Part shown: positions 1-7,715 of the stretch, in pieces | Layout of the letters: every line of letters starts with the position of its first letter | Numbering within the stretch: the stretch's first letter is position 1 | Assembly (NCBI RefSeq): GCF_004348995.1 | Contig: NZ_SMKQ01000076.1 | Location: 1-35,841 of the forward strand | DNA from: Nonomuraea terrae | GTDB taxonomy: Bacteria > Actinomycetota > Actinomycetes > Streptosporangiales > Streptosporangiaceae | Length of the DNA stretch: 35,841 bases | Reading direction: 5' to 3' | Position numbers and translations under genes: made by a program | Notes under the pieces: model-generated | What the model was told of the DNA's origin: nothing | Seen by the model: the letters and a program-made list of their open reading frames with translations, nothing else | Databases searched by the model: none

Positions 1-536
1 CCCGCCAGCAGCCCGACCGTCGGCGCCGACCACGCGTCCGCCGCCACCGCGGCCAGCACCCCCCCCTCCCGCAGCCCCGCCCACCGGCGCACACCCCGGG
101 CCCCCGGCACCGCGTACGACTCCGGCGCGTCCCGCGCCAGCAGCGCGCTCACCTCGGCGTCCGCGTCCGCCAGCCACCCCACGCCGGCGACGGGATCGCC
201 GGCGTACGCGGGCAGGCTCATCCACGAGAACCTTCCGCTCTCCTGCACGTCGTCGAGCTTGGCCGTCACCTCACGCATCAGCTCCAGCTCCCCGAACGGC
301 CTGAACCGCGGCCCCAGCTCGGCCAGCGCGTGCCGTACCAGGCCGACCGCGCACGACGCGTCGCCCCACACCGCCAGACGGTCACGCCGCGACACCTCCC
401 GGCTGCCGGCCACCACCGCCTCGCCCAGCGCCCAGGCCCGCGCGCCGCCGGTCAGGCCCTGCGCCGTCCACATCACCAGGTCGTCGTCCCCGCACGCCGC
501 CCGCAGCTCCGCCTCCTCGCGCAGCTCACGGATCAC
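1..536 (-). CDS. GNAT-family N-acetyltransferase, partial (C-terminus beyond the window)
   Basis: An open frame of 178 codons runs from a GTG at 536 to the window edge. The GTG overlaps the purB stop in a GTGA arrangement, so translation is probably coupled to purB. The product starts MIRELREEAELRAACGDDD and later contains a PGARGVRRWAGL stretch followed by GGVLAAVAADAW, which resembles the strand and pre-acetyl-CoA-loop region of actinobacterial GNAT proteins that acylate small molecules or proteins with acetyl-CoA. The acetyl-CoA P-loop itself would lie beyond the edge and is not visible. The substrate cannot be named. Family assignment rests on general pattern; the open frame, high GC at third positions and stop/start overlap make the gene itself secure. 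Confidence 0.72.
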   Translation of the reverse strand, partial: MIRELREEAELRAACGDDDLVMWTAQGLTGGARAWALGEAVVAGSREVSRRDRLAVWGDASCAVGLVRHALAELGPRFRPFGELELMREVTAKLDDVQESGRFSWMSLPAYAGDPVAGVGWLADADAEVSALLARDAPESYAVPGARGVRRWAGLREGGVLAAVAADAWSAPTVGLLA

Positions 537-1963
537 AGAATCGCCCCCGGCCGGTACGCCGCCGCCTCGGGGAAGGCCGCCACGACGTCCTCCACCTGGC
601 GCACCACCTCCCGCACCTGGTCGGCCGCCGCCCCGGTGAACGACACCCGGTCGGCCAGCAGCGCCTCCAGCCGCCCGCGGTCCAGCGGGAAGCGGGCGTC
701 GCCCGCCAGCAGGTCCAGCAGCTCGTTGGCCGCGCCGCGCGAGCGCATCGCCAGGGCCGCAGCCACCGCGTGCTCCTTGATCAGCTCGTGCGCCTGCTCG
801 CGCCCCACCCCGGCCCGCACCGCCGCCATCAGCATCTTCGTCGTCGCCAGGAACGGCAGGTAGCGGTCGAGCTCGGCGGCGATCACCGCCGGGAAGGCGC
901 CGAACTCGTCCAGCACCGTCAGCATCGTCTCCGCCAGCCCGTCGAAGGCGAAGAACGCATCCGGCAGCGCCACCCGGCGCACCACCGAGCACGACACGTC
1001 ACCCTCGTTCCACTGGTCGCCGGCCAGCTCACCCACCATGGAGGCGTAGCCGCGCAGCACCACGGCCAGGCCGTTGACGCGCTCGCAGGAGCGGGTGTTC
1101 ATCTTGTGCGGCATCGCCGAGGAACCGACCTGCCCCTCCTTGAACCCCTCGGTGACCAGCTCGTGCCCGGCCATCAGCCGGATCGTCTTGGCCAGCGACG
1201 ACGGCGCCGCCGCCAGCTGCACCAGCGCCGTGACCACCTCGAAGTCCAGCGAACGCGGGTAGACCTGCCCGACGCTGGTGAAGCGGTGCTCGAACCCCAG
1301 GTGGGCGGCCACCCGCCCCTCCAGCTCGGCCAGCTTGCCGCGATCGCCGCCGAGCAGGTCGAGCATGTCCTGGGCGGTGCCGACCGGGCCCTTGACGCCG
1401 CGCAACGGATAGCGGGCGATGAGCTCCTCCAGCCGCCGGTGGGCCACCAGCAGCTCGTCGGCCGCCGTGGCGAACCGCTTGCCCAGCGTCGTGGCCTGCG
1501 CAGCCACGTTGTGGGAACGGCCGGCCATGACGGTGGCCTCGTGCTCGGCGGCCAGGCGGGCCAGCCGGGCCAGCAGCGCCACCGCCCGGTCGCGCACCAG
1601 CAGCAGGCTGTCGCGCACCTGCAGCTGCTCGACGTTCTCCGTCAGGTCGCGCGAGGTCATGCCCTTGTGCACCTGCTCGTGCCCGGCCAGCGCGTTGAAC
1701 TCCTCGATCCGCGCCTTGACGTCGTGGCGGGTGACCCGCTCACGGGCGGCGATGGAGTCGAGGTCGACCTGCTCGACGACCTTCTCGTAGTCGGCGACGG
1801 CACCCTCGGGTACCGGGATCCCCAGCTCGGCCTGCGCCTTCAGCACCGCCAGCCACAGCCGCCGCTCCGCGACGATCTTGTATTCGGGCGACCACAGGCG
1901 GGCCAGCTCCGGCGAGGCGTAGCGGGCGGCCAGGACATCGGGGATACGCGGCTTGGAAGTCAC
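533..1963 (-). CDS. purB: adenylosuccinate lyase PurB
   Basis: This is a 476-residue protein of the fumarase/aspartase superfamily. It catalyses two cytoplasmic steps of purine synthesis: SAICAR to AICAR plus fumarate, and adenylosuccinate to AMP plus fumarate. Visible motifs in order are TSRDLTEN, GRSHNVAAQ with a conserved histidine, and the flexible signature loop GSSAMPHKMN at residues 280-289, which carries the catalytic serine. The length matches actinobacterial PurB. I chose the GTG at 1963, which gives the start MTSKPRIPDVLAARYAS. The frame is open further upstream to 2083, but that extension is low-complexity and crosses the likely promoter. No Shine-Dalgarno sequence precedes the GTG, and a TACACT hexamer lies 8 bases upstream, so the message may be leaderless. 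The downstream GNAT gene overlaps the stop. Confidence 0.95.
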   Translation of the reverse strand: MTSKPRIPDVLAARYASPELARLWSPEYKIVAERRLWLAVLKAQAELGIPVPEGAVADYEKVVEQVDLDSIAARERVTRHDVKARIEEFNALAGHEQVHKGMTSRDLTENVEQLQVRDSLLLVRDRAVALLARLARLAAEHEATVMAGRSHNVAAQATTLGKRFATAADELLVAHRRLEELIARYPLRGVKGPVGTAQDMLDLLGGDRGKLAELEGRVAAHLGFEHRFTSVGQVYPRSLDFEVVTALVQLAAAPSSLAKTIRLMAGHELVTEGFKEGQVGSSAMPHKMNTRSCERVNGLAVVLRGYASMVGELAGDQWNEGDVSCSVVRRVALPDAFFAFDGLAETMLTVLDEFGAFPAVIAAELDRYLPFLATTKMLMAAVRAGVGREQAHELIKEHAVAAALAMRSRGAANELLDLLAGDARFPLDRGRLEALLADRVSFTGAAADQVREVVRQVEDVVAAFPEAAAYRPGAIL

Positions 1964-1971
1964 GTCCGACA

Positions 1972-1977
1972 AGTGTA
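1972..1977 (-). promoter_or_regulatory. candidate -10 box for leaderless purB transcript
   Basis: On the minus strand TACACT lies 8 bases before the chosen GTG start of purB, with no purine-rich ribosome site between them. This places the expected transcription start at or next to the start codon. No convincing -35 hexamer is seen at the usual distance. Confidence 0.35.
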
Positions 1978-2096
1978 GGCACCCGACGCCGCGTGTCCGG
2001 ACGCGACCCGCTTGGCCTTTCCTTGACTCAACCCGATATATCGCGCTCTGGCGGGGTAGACGAAGGGCTCCCGCGAAACGCAATGAGGAGTGCGAT

Positions 2097-2282
2097 ATGG
2101 GCTTGAGTTACCGCAAGTCGCTCAAGTTCGGCCCGTTCCGGCTGAACCTCTCCCGCGGCGGCGTGGGTCACAGCTGGGGCAACCGGCTGTTCCGGGTGAC
2201 CCGTACGGCGGACGGTCGCCGTACGCTCTCGGTCAACCTGCCCGGAGGCTTCCACTGGCGCAAGACCGTCGGCCGCCGCTGA
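2097..2282 (+). CDS. DUF4236-type small protein
   Basis: A 61-residue basic protein beginning MGLSYRKSLKFGPFRLNLS. The RKS-K-GPFR-NLSR-GVG pattern is the DUF4236 signature, a short domain of unknown function usually found at the N-terminus of bacterial proteins; here it is almost the whole protein. The ATG at 2097 is preceded by a strong GAGGAG ribosome site at 2085-2090, which fixes the start. The gene is divergent from purB and closed by its own terminator, so it is a single-gene unit. It has no signal peptide or membrane segment. The role is unknown. Confidence 0.88.
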   Translation: MGLSYRKSLKFGPFRLNLSRGGVGHSWGNRLFRVTRTADGRRTLSVNLPGGFHWRKTVGRR

Positions 2283-2292
2283 CCGACCCCAC

Positions 2293-2327
2293 GGGGATAC
2301 GACATTCACCGTCGTATCCCCATTTTT
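2293..2327 (+). terminator. rho-independent terminator of the DUF4236 gene
   Basis: A perfect 11-bp stem (GGGGATACGAC at 2293-2303, GTCGTATCCCC at 2311-2321) with a 7-base loop is followed by ATTTTT. Position and form are those of a classical intrinsic terminator, which is uncommon in this GC-rich sequence. Confidence 0.93.
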
Positions 2328-2375
2328 GCGTTATGCCTAGCCGTTCATGGAAGAAGCCTGGGAAGGGACGACACC

Positions 2376-3329
2376 ATGGACAAGGTACGGCTGGGCCGCA
2401 CCGAACTCCAGGTAAGCCCCATCTGCTACGGCACCTGGCAGTTCGGCGGCGACTGGGGCAAAGTCGATGAATCCGCGGCCATCGACGCCATCCGCCACGC
2501 CCGCGACCGCGGCGTCACCTTCTTCGACACCGCCCAGGGCTACGGCTTCGGCATCGCCGAACGCATCCTCGGCCGCGCACTCGACGGGGACCGCGACAGC
2601 GTCGTCATCGCCACCAAAGGCGGCCTGCGCATGGACGGCGACGACCTCGTCCGCGACTCCAGCCCCGCCTGGCTGCGCCAAGGCGTCGAAGCCAGCCTGG
2701 AAGCCCTCGGCACCGACCACATCGACCTCTACCAGGTGCACTGGCCCGACCCCGGCACCCCGTTCGCCGACAGCGCCCAAGCCCTGCGGGACCTGGTCAC
2801 CGAAGGACTGATCCGGCACGTCGGCGTCTCCAACTTCGATGCCGACCAGCTGCGCGCCTTCCCCGGCGTGGAGACCCTCCAGCCGCCCTACCACCTGTTC
2901 CACCGCGACATCGAAGCCGACGTGCTGCCGTACACGGCCGAGCACGACCTCGGCGTGCTCGCCTACGGATCCCTCGCACACGGTCTGCTCGGCGGCGGCT
3001 TCGACGAGCACACCACCTTCCCCGACGACGACTGGCGCTCCCAGAGCCCCGACTTCACCGGCCCCGGCTTCCTGCGCAACCTCGAGATCGTCGCCGAACT
3101 CCGCCGCTACGCCGAACGCCTCGGCGCCACCGTCGGCCAGCTCGCGATCGCGTGGGTGCTCGCCCACCCGGACGTGCACGTCGCCATCGTCGGCGCCCGC
3201 AACCCCCATCACCTCGACGACAGCCTCACCGCCGCCGACCTCACCCTCGGCCAGGACGACCTCGCCGAGATCAACCGCATCATGTCCGGCGCCGCCCCCG
3301 TCTCCGGCCCCACCCCCGAAGGCATGTGA
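2376..3329 (+). CDS. aldo/keto reductase
   Basis: A 317-residue cytoplasmic NADPH-dependent oxidoreductase with the TIM-barrel aldo/keto reductase fold. The catalytic tetrad is complete: D51 in FFDTAQGYG, Y56 in the same motif, K81 in ATKGG and H122 in YQVHWPD. The nucleotide-binding IVGARNPHHL segment lies near the C-terminus. The start MDKVRLGRTELQVSPICYGTW is the usual N-terminus of the family, with a GGGAAGGG ribosome site about 10 bases upstream. Physiological substrates of this group are typically sugar or ketone aldehydes and cannot be predicted from sequence. The gene stands alone between a terminator and a decayed region. Confidence 0.93.
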   Translation: MDKVRLGRTELQVSPICYGTWQFGGDWGKVDESAAIDAIRHARDRGVTFFDTAQGYGFGIAERILGRALDGDRDSVVIATKGGLRMDGDDLVRDSSPAWLRQGVEASLEALGTDHIDLYQVHWPDPGTPFADSAQALRDLVTEGLIRHVGVSNFDADQLRAFPGVETLQPPYHLFHRDIEADVLPYTAEHDLGVLAYGSLAHGLLGGGFDEHTTFPDDDWRSQSPDFTGPGFLRNLEIVAELRRYAERLGATVGQLAIAWVLAHPDVHVAIVGARNPHHLDDSLTAADLTLGQDDLAEINRIMSGAAPVSGPTPEGM

Positions 3330-3333
3330 GCTG

Positions 3334-3464
3334 TCAGACGGCCATCCTGAGCAACCGACCGACGTGCCGCCATCTGGGGTCGCGCGGCGGATGTCGGCGT
3401 TCTCCAGGGCGATGCCTTCGAGGGCGGCGCCCATGTCGGCGGGGCTGATGTCGGTGCGAATCAC
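3334..3464 (-). pseudogene. TetR-family regulator, C-terminal remnant
   Basis: On the minus strand, IRTDISPADMGAALEGIALE resembles the ligand-domain C-terminus of TetR-family repressors, where a -DV-A-D---AL-GI-L- helix is typical. After ENADIRRA the frame must shift by one base to continue as DPRWRHVGRLLRMAV and stop at 3334, the usual RLL---- ending. No DNA-binding domain is present upstream. I read it as the decayed 3' end of a regulator that may once have controlled the neighbouring reductase. The assignment rests on pattern only. Confidence 0.5.
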
Positions 3465-4032
3465 TCCGCAGGGTGGTGATGGCGGCCCGTGAACACGTCC
3501 CGGCTGTCGCCGTTGGGGTTGATTCTCGCCCCGGCGATGGGCACGACGCGCCGGCCATGCCGAACTTGGCGATGACGTCGTCCATGAAAGGCGTGGTTGT
3601 CAGTCCGTCGACTTTACATTGTAGATTTCCTAACATCTGCCCGGTGGAGGTGTCCGGACCCTTGCCGGCGAGGGCAACGCCCCCTTGCCGTGTGGCGCCG
3701 CCGAACTGCTCGCCATGGCGGAGGAGCTACGCCCCCACGACATCGAGCACGACATCGAGCTGGAGTCGCTGCGCGGCCCGTTGCAGGGCGTCTACAGGCC
3801 GTCGGGGCACGGGGCGGCGTTGCTCGCCTTTGGCCGCGATCACGCGACGACGCGGACGGCGCGCCGCAGCCGGTGACCGTTGGGATCTCGACGCCGGCGG
3901 CGATGTCGGCGTAGCCGGACTCGCGCCCAGGGTCGCAGCGCGGCCGGATCATCACGTCGGCGACGTCGAGCTCGGCCTGCGTGAAGCCCATCGCGTCGCG
4001 TCGTGAGGTCCGCCGGGATGTCTGCCGCCGGT
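3465..4032. other. gene-free decayed stretch with short coding-like fragments
   Basis: No intact gene can be supported here. Short coding-like pieces occur on the minus strand. One is a frame ending VFTGRHHHPAE, whose stop at about 3465 overlaps the GTG before the TetR remnant. Another starts MGFTQAELDVADVM near 3990 and, with one shift, ends HRLRRAVRVVA near 3840. Neither is recognised. A copy of the dispersed AT-rich repeat lies at 3612-3629. The stretch looks like accumulated gene debris. Confidence 0.45.
3612..3629 (+). repeat. dispersed AT-rich repeat, copy 1
   Basis: CTTTACATTGTAGATTTC. The first 16 bases are identical in all three copies of this window and all 18 are shared with copy 2. 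The core TACA-T-TGTA is an inverted repeat. This copy lies in the decayed stretch, not next to an intact gene start. Confidence 0.85.
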
Positions 4033-4275
4033 TCACAGAAGGTTGCCGTTCTCGTCCAGGAACGCCGCGCGCCGCGTCGTCCGGGGCGGAGCCGGTGGCC
4101 AGGTCCCGGACGGCGGTAATGGCCGCCTCCGCGCCGTCGCAGAGCTCGGTGACGGCCTGGGCGCGATCGGTGGTGAACCTGATCTGCTGCGTCGGGACGC
4201 CGACCGCGCGATGGCGCTGACTTGGCGGACCTGCCTGCTCAGCGAGGAACTCGAACACCCGCCGGCGGAATGAGC
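4033..4275 (-). pseudogene. unrecognised gene remnant with frameshift
   Basis: The minus strand reads RRRVFEFLAEQAG, then QIRFTTDRAQAVTELCDGAE and AVRDLATGSAPDDAA, with codon use like a real gene. It then needs a shift to end RRAAFLDENGNLL and stop at 4033. I do not recognise the family. It lies downstream of the recombinase remnants on the same strand and may have belonged to the same lost element. No intact start is visible. Confidence 0.35.
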
Positions 4276-4317
4276 CGACCCAGAACCGTGATCCGGCGTC
4301 GATCGACGCATCGGGCC

Positions 4318-5178
4318 TCAGCGATCGCAAAAAGGTCGGGAGAGCGCGAGATCGGCGTCCACTCGGCGCAACCCGTCGAAACCCCAGGTGTTGACGCCCT
4401 CCAGGTCGACCTCGTTGTAGATGCGAACTGCAAGGTCGCGCAGCGAGCGGGCGAGCCGGGCGTACTCGAGGTGGGTGAGGTCGAGTCGCTCCGCGCCGTA
4501 GGCGCGCAGGAAGCGCACAGGGTCGGGCCCGCACAAGGCGGCGAACACATCGTGCTCGCGCGGCGCCAGCATCGCGTGACCCCAGTCGAGCAGCGCCGCG
4601 ATGCGACCGTCGCGGTCAACGAGGACGTTGTGAGGGAACAGGTCGTGGTGGCACACGACGTGGGGCACGTCGATCGCGCGTGCCCGTTCGATCACCGCTT
4701 CGAGCCGGTCGACGTTGGCCATGACCTCGTCGCGGCGGTCGACGATCCAAGGGTGATCGTGCCGGTCGCGCAGCACCTCGATGCACCACTCGTCCATATC
4801 GGTGCGGGGCAGGACGAGGTCGGTGATCTCGTGCACGGCGTGCATCGCCCGCGCGATCGCGTCAGCGTCGTTCCACGTTCCCTGGCGGCCGTCGAGGAAC
4901 GGGAACAGCGCGTAGCGCCGGCCTTGGTGCTCGGAGGTGTACGAGCCGTCAAGTGCTCGCTCCGCCGCAGGAACGGGAATGCCCCGAGTTGCCAACTCAG
5001 CGGTCAGCGCCAGACCGGCGTCGCTGTCGGGCTGCTGACGCCAAAGTTTCACGAACCAGCGCCCGTCGGTGAACGCATCCGCTTCGAACCCGCCCGGATG
5101 CGGCCGCAGCTCGCCCACCTCGACACCGAAGGCGTCGCGGACCTGGGTCGTCGTCGGTGGTCGTACTTCGCTCCACAT
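4318..5178 (-). CDS. APH-family phosphotransferase (antibiotic or metabolite kinase-like)
   Basis: A 286-residue protein of the aminoglycoside phosphotransferase/choline kinase fold, which transfers phosphate from ATP to a hydroxyl of a small molecule. The Brenner motif is intact: H177-H-D179-LFPH-N184, followed by D198-WG, the magnesium-binding aspartate. FVKLW near residue 45 carries the ATP-binding lysine. The C-terminal region (LRDLAVRIYNEVDLEG) loosely recalls spectinomycin-kinase-like members, but the substrate is not deducible. I chose the ATG at 5178 (MWSEVRPPTTTQ). Frames run on upstream but enter recombinase debris. No good ribosome site is seen. The gene sits inside a decayed mobile locus and appears to have replaced the body of a recombinase gene. 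Confidence 0.82.
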   Translation of the reverse strand: MWSEVRPPTTTQVRDAFGVEVGELRPHPGGFEADAFTDGRWFVKLWRQQPDSDAGLALTAELATRGIPVPAAERALDGSYTSEHQGRRYALFPFLDGRQGTWNDADAIARAMHAVHEITDLVLPRTDMDEWCIEVLRDRHDHPWIVDRRDEVMANVDRLEAVIERARAIDVPHVVCHHDLFPHNVLVDRDGRIAALLDWGHAMLAPREHDVFAALCGPDPVRFLRAYGAERLDLTHLEYARLARSLRDLAVRIYNEVDLEGVNTWGFDGLRRVDADLALSRPFCDR

Positions 5179-5199
5179 CGACCAGGACGCTACCGCTGC

Positions 5200-5419
5200 C
5201 GAGGGCAGCCGGTCGACGTCTTTTTGCGAGCACCGGCTCGACGTGGCCGGCCCGCCGGTGTTGAAGGCCCGGCCCCGCCGCGCGCAGCCCCGCCACGTAC
5301 GCGCACGCCTCGACGTGTAAGTCCTGGTCCTCATCCACCACCCACCACACCGACTCGTCGACCGCCACCGCCCGCTCAGGCCGGTAGTAGCGAGGCAGCA
5401 CACCTGACATGTCTGACAT
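5200..5419 (-). pseudogene. tyrosine recombinase/integrase, N-terminal remnant
   Basis: From an ATG at 5419 with an AGAGAAG ribosome site, the frame reads MSDMSGVLPRYYRPE, a WWVVDEDQDLH segment and ACAYVAGLRAAG. The next piece, RAFNT, is in another frame, and RAGHVEPVLA returns to the first. This matches the start of actinobacterial tyrosine recombinases, where a GLRAAGRAFNTERAYA-like N-terminal DNA-binding helix is common. The catalytic domain is missing; the intact phosphotransferase gene begins about 20 bases further on. Two compensating frameshifts and the missing body make it a clear pseudogene. The family call is from pattern recognition. Confidence 0.65.
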
Positions 5420-5442
5420 GGCTTCTCTGAACTACGAAACGA

Positions 5443-5757
5443 TCATGAATGCTGGTTGTCAGGCCGTTGCCTGCGCGTCCCGAAGCGGGGCTCTCCTAAG
5501 AGAGGTGAGGTCTGGGCCAGGTCGCGATAGGTGGGCATGCCCAGATCGACGGCGGCGTCGCGGCGGGCGATGAGCCCGGCGACGTGGGCGAGTTCGGCTT
5601 CGGCGGCGGCGAGGCTGACGTGGAGCCCTTCGGCTTCGCCGGTCCGGCCGTCGCGTTCGGCTTCGGTGATGCGGGCGAGCGGGTTGTCGCAGATCTCCTG
5701 GAGCCGACGCTGCTGGGCAGGGTCGATGCGCAAGAGTGGGCACCGAATGCAGGATTT
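5443..5757 (-). pseudogene. tyrosine recombinase/transposase, C-terminal remnant
   Basis: The frame reads CIRCPLLRIDPAQQRRLQEI, ITEAERDGRTGEAEGLHVSL and VDLGMPTYRDLA before stopping at 5443. A C-RCP-L-DP-Q--RL-EI tail followed by an EAE--G--GE-EGL--SL coiled segment is typical of the C-terminal, post-catalytic part of large actinobacterial tyrosine recombinases that occur in tandem, Tn554-like sets. Sequence before about 5757 no longer fits, so the catalytic domain was deleted. The stop lies only 24 bases before the start of the next recombinase remnant on the same strand, as expected for consecutive genes of one element. Confidence 0.62.
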
Positions 5758-5899
5758 CTCTGAACCAATAGGGCCGTTCGTCCCAAAGCCTCCGATCTGC
5801 AACTTTCGGAACCCGAATCGGTGATGCCAGAGGAATCACCGCGAGATGCTCCGGAGAGCGAGAGCCGCTCCTCCCGCCGCCTCAGTACTGTGACTTCGC

Positions 5900-6802
5900 A
5901 TGACCGACACCGAGCTTGAGATCACCGCAGACCTGGTCCGCGACCTGCTGCAGGAGCAACATCCAGATCTTGCAGGGCTGGCCATCCGCGAGGTAGCGGG
6001 CGGCTGGGGCAACCAAATGTGGCGCCTCGGGGACGAGTTGGCCGTGCGCATGCAGCGCATGGACCCCACCTCGGAGCTACAGCTCAAGGAGCGGCGGTGG
6101 TTGCCTGTGCTGGCCCCGCGCCTGCCGCTCCCGGTGCCGACCCCGGTGCGGTTCGGCGAACCGTCCGAGCGCTTCCCCAAGCACTGGACCGTGATGACGT
6201 GGGTTCCCGGCGAGCCGCTGGACCACGGCTCGATCAGCCGCGGCGCCCACGCGGCCGACACGCTGGCGGGCTTCCTCAGGGCGCTCCATGTGGAGGCGCC
6301 CGCCGAGGCCCCGGCCAGTTCGGGCCTCGGCGCTCACCCCAAGAGGTGCACGGGCGGCTTCGAGCAGTTCTTGCAGGCCATTGACCCCGACGCCGTCGGC
6401 GATGTCCGCGCCGTCCGGGCTGTCTGGGCCGATGCCGTCGCGGCCCCCGAGTGGGAGGGCCCGTCGGTGTGGGTGCACGGTGACCTCCATCCCGCGAATG
6501 TCGTCGTCTCGGACGGGACGCTCTCGGGCGTGATCGATTTCGGTGCCTTGTTCGCCGGCGATCCGGCGTGGGACCTCGGCGCCGCGTGGGTGCTGCTCCC
6601 CGAGGGCACGGCCGCACGGTTCTTCGACGCGTACGCGCACGCGGACGAGGCGGCGATCAGGCGCGCCCGCGGGCTGGCCGCCATGAAGAGCCTCTTCCTG
6701 ATGCTCATGGGGCAGAACGGAGATCGGGGCCTCCCCGGCGGCAAGCCGAACTGGGGACCTGCAGGCCGGGCGGCACTTGATCGTGTTCTGAAGGGCGTTT
6801 GA
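5900..6802 (+). CDS. APH-family phosphotransferase
   Basis: A 300-residue kinase-like protein. It has an intact catalytic loop H193-G-D195-LHPA-N200 and magnesium-binding D213 in IDFG, then GDPAWDLGAAWVLLP, the standard continuation in actinobacterial aminoglycoside-phosphotransferase-like proteins. VRMQR near residue 50 provides the nucleotide-binding region. It is only distantly similar to the phosphotransferase at 4318-5178, so the pair is not a recent duplication. The ATG at 5900 has no ribosome site, but TACTGT at 5886-5891 would give a leaderless message. Whether it gives drug resistance or phosphorylates a metabolite is unknown. Confidence 0.87.
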   Translation: MTDTELEITADLVRDLLQEQHPDLAGLAIREVAGGWGNQMWRLGDELAVRMQRMDPTSELQLKERRWLPVLAPRLPLPVPTPVRFGEPSERFPKHWTVMTWVPGEPLDHGSISRGAHAADTLAGFLRALHVEAPAEAPASSGLGAHPKRCTGGFEQFLQAIDPDAVGDVRAVRAVWADAVAAPEWEGPSVWVHGDLHPANVVVSDGTLSGVIDFGALFAGDPAWDLGAAWVLLPEGTAARFFDAYAHADEAAIRRARGLAAMKSLFLMLMGQNGDRGLPGGKPNWGPAGRAALDRVLKGV

Positions 6803-6807
6803 TGCAG

Positions 6808-7130
6808 TCAGCCCGTCTTGTCCCGGTTCTCAGCTTCCCGAACGACGAACTGGCCGATCGGTGGCATGCCGATGAACACCGGCGAGTCCTTTCGTCGCTC
6901 CCTGGCGTCCATCTGGCTGATCTTGTCATGAAGAATTCCACGATGACGCCCTTGGACCCGTCTCCTCGCCATGATCCGCTCGGGTTGACATAGACGGTGC
7001 CGGAGAGCTGGCCGCCCTCGATGCCCTCGACCGTGACGGACTCGTAGTAGCGTGCGATTTCGGCGTCGGGCAGTTTCGTGACCAGAGCCAGATGCACCAG
7101 ATAGTCGCACGGTAGCCACGTGACCTGGAA
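6808..7130 (-). pseudogene. unrecognised frame-shifted gene remnant
   Basis: This 460-base gap between two plus-strand genes holds a minus-strand coding-like piece. One frame reads FQVTWLPCDYLVHLALVTKL, then EGIEGGQLSGTVYVNPSGSW and GVIVEFF. Near 6935 a shift is needed to continue as HDKISQMDARERRK and FIGMPPIGQFVVREAENRD, ending at a stop at 6808. Both halves have gene-like codon use. I do not recognise the family. No intact start is visible, so it looks like the 3' part of a gene disabled by a frameshift; a sequencing error is the alternative. Confidence 0.4.
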
Positions 7131-7262
7131 CCCCCGCCGCTCCCCCGGTGACCTGGCGATTCTCCGCCCTCTCGTTCCCCCTGTTCCAAGATCTTTCCTC
7201 TAGGTAGGGTGTAGTCCGCCATCCATGGCCATCGACACCCCCGACGACCCCCGAGGTGAGGC

Positions 7263-7706
7263 GTGCGCCAGATTCGGACGGAGATCCACATCTCCGCTAC
7301 TCCCGAGCAGGTATGGGCGATCCTGGTGGACTTCACGGCATATCCAGAGTGGAACCCCCTCACCCCCGGGCTGCGCGGCGAACCGGTGGCCGGAAGCCGC
7401 CTGACCCTGCCCACCACCTTCATCCCCGGCAGCTCCGTCACCGTGCCGATGCGCGCGACCGTCGAGGAGGTGACCCCGCCACGGCGACTGGCCTGGCGCA
7501 GCAACGTGATCGCGCGGGGCATCGCCAGCTCCCTGCACGCTTTCGAGCTGACCCCCGACGCAGGCGGCACCCACGTACTCCACCGGGAAACCGTCACCGG
7601 AGTGATGGCCCCTGTGGTGTGGCCCATCGTGAGCATGTTCGCGCCCCAGTTCGACCAGCTGAACCGGAAACTCAAGGAACGCGCCGAAGCCCTCGCCGCC
7701 CACTAG
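7263..7706 (+). CDS. SRPBCC-fold (START/polyketide-cyclase-like) protein
   Basis: A 147-residue protein with the helix-grip fold pattern: IRTEIHISATPEQVWAILVD, then the AYPEWNP motif, and a long C-terminal helix ending LKERAEALAAH. Such proteins bind hydrophobic ligands in a deep cavity; members act as polyketide cyclases, stress proteins or ligand carriers, and nothing here selects among them. The start is GTG at 7263, supported by GAGGTGAGG just upstream. It converges with the hydrolase gene at 7716 with only 9 bases between stops and no evident hairpin. Confidence 0.88.
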   Translation: MRQIRTEIHISATPEQVWAILVDFTAYPEWNPLTPGLRGEPVAGSRLTLPTTFIPGSSVTVPMRATVEEVTPPRRLAWRSNVIARGIASSLHAFELTPDAGGTHVLHRETVTGVMAPVVWPIVSMFAPQFDQLNRKLKERAEALAAH

Positions 7707-7715
7707 GCCGGCAGA

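Noticed and set aside
1964..2083. N-terminal extension of PurB up to 2083
   Set aside because: The added 40 residues do not resemble PurB and would cover the probable promoter; the GTG at 1963 gives the family's normal N-terminus.
3685..3876. A 63-codon plus-strand ORF in the decayed region
   Set aside because: It has no ribosome site and no recognisable motif, and its second half is arginine-rich shadow sequence.
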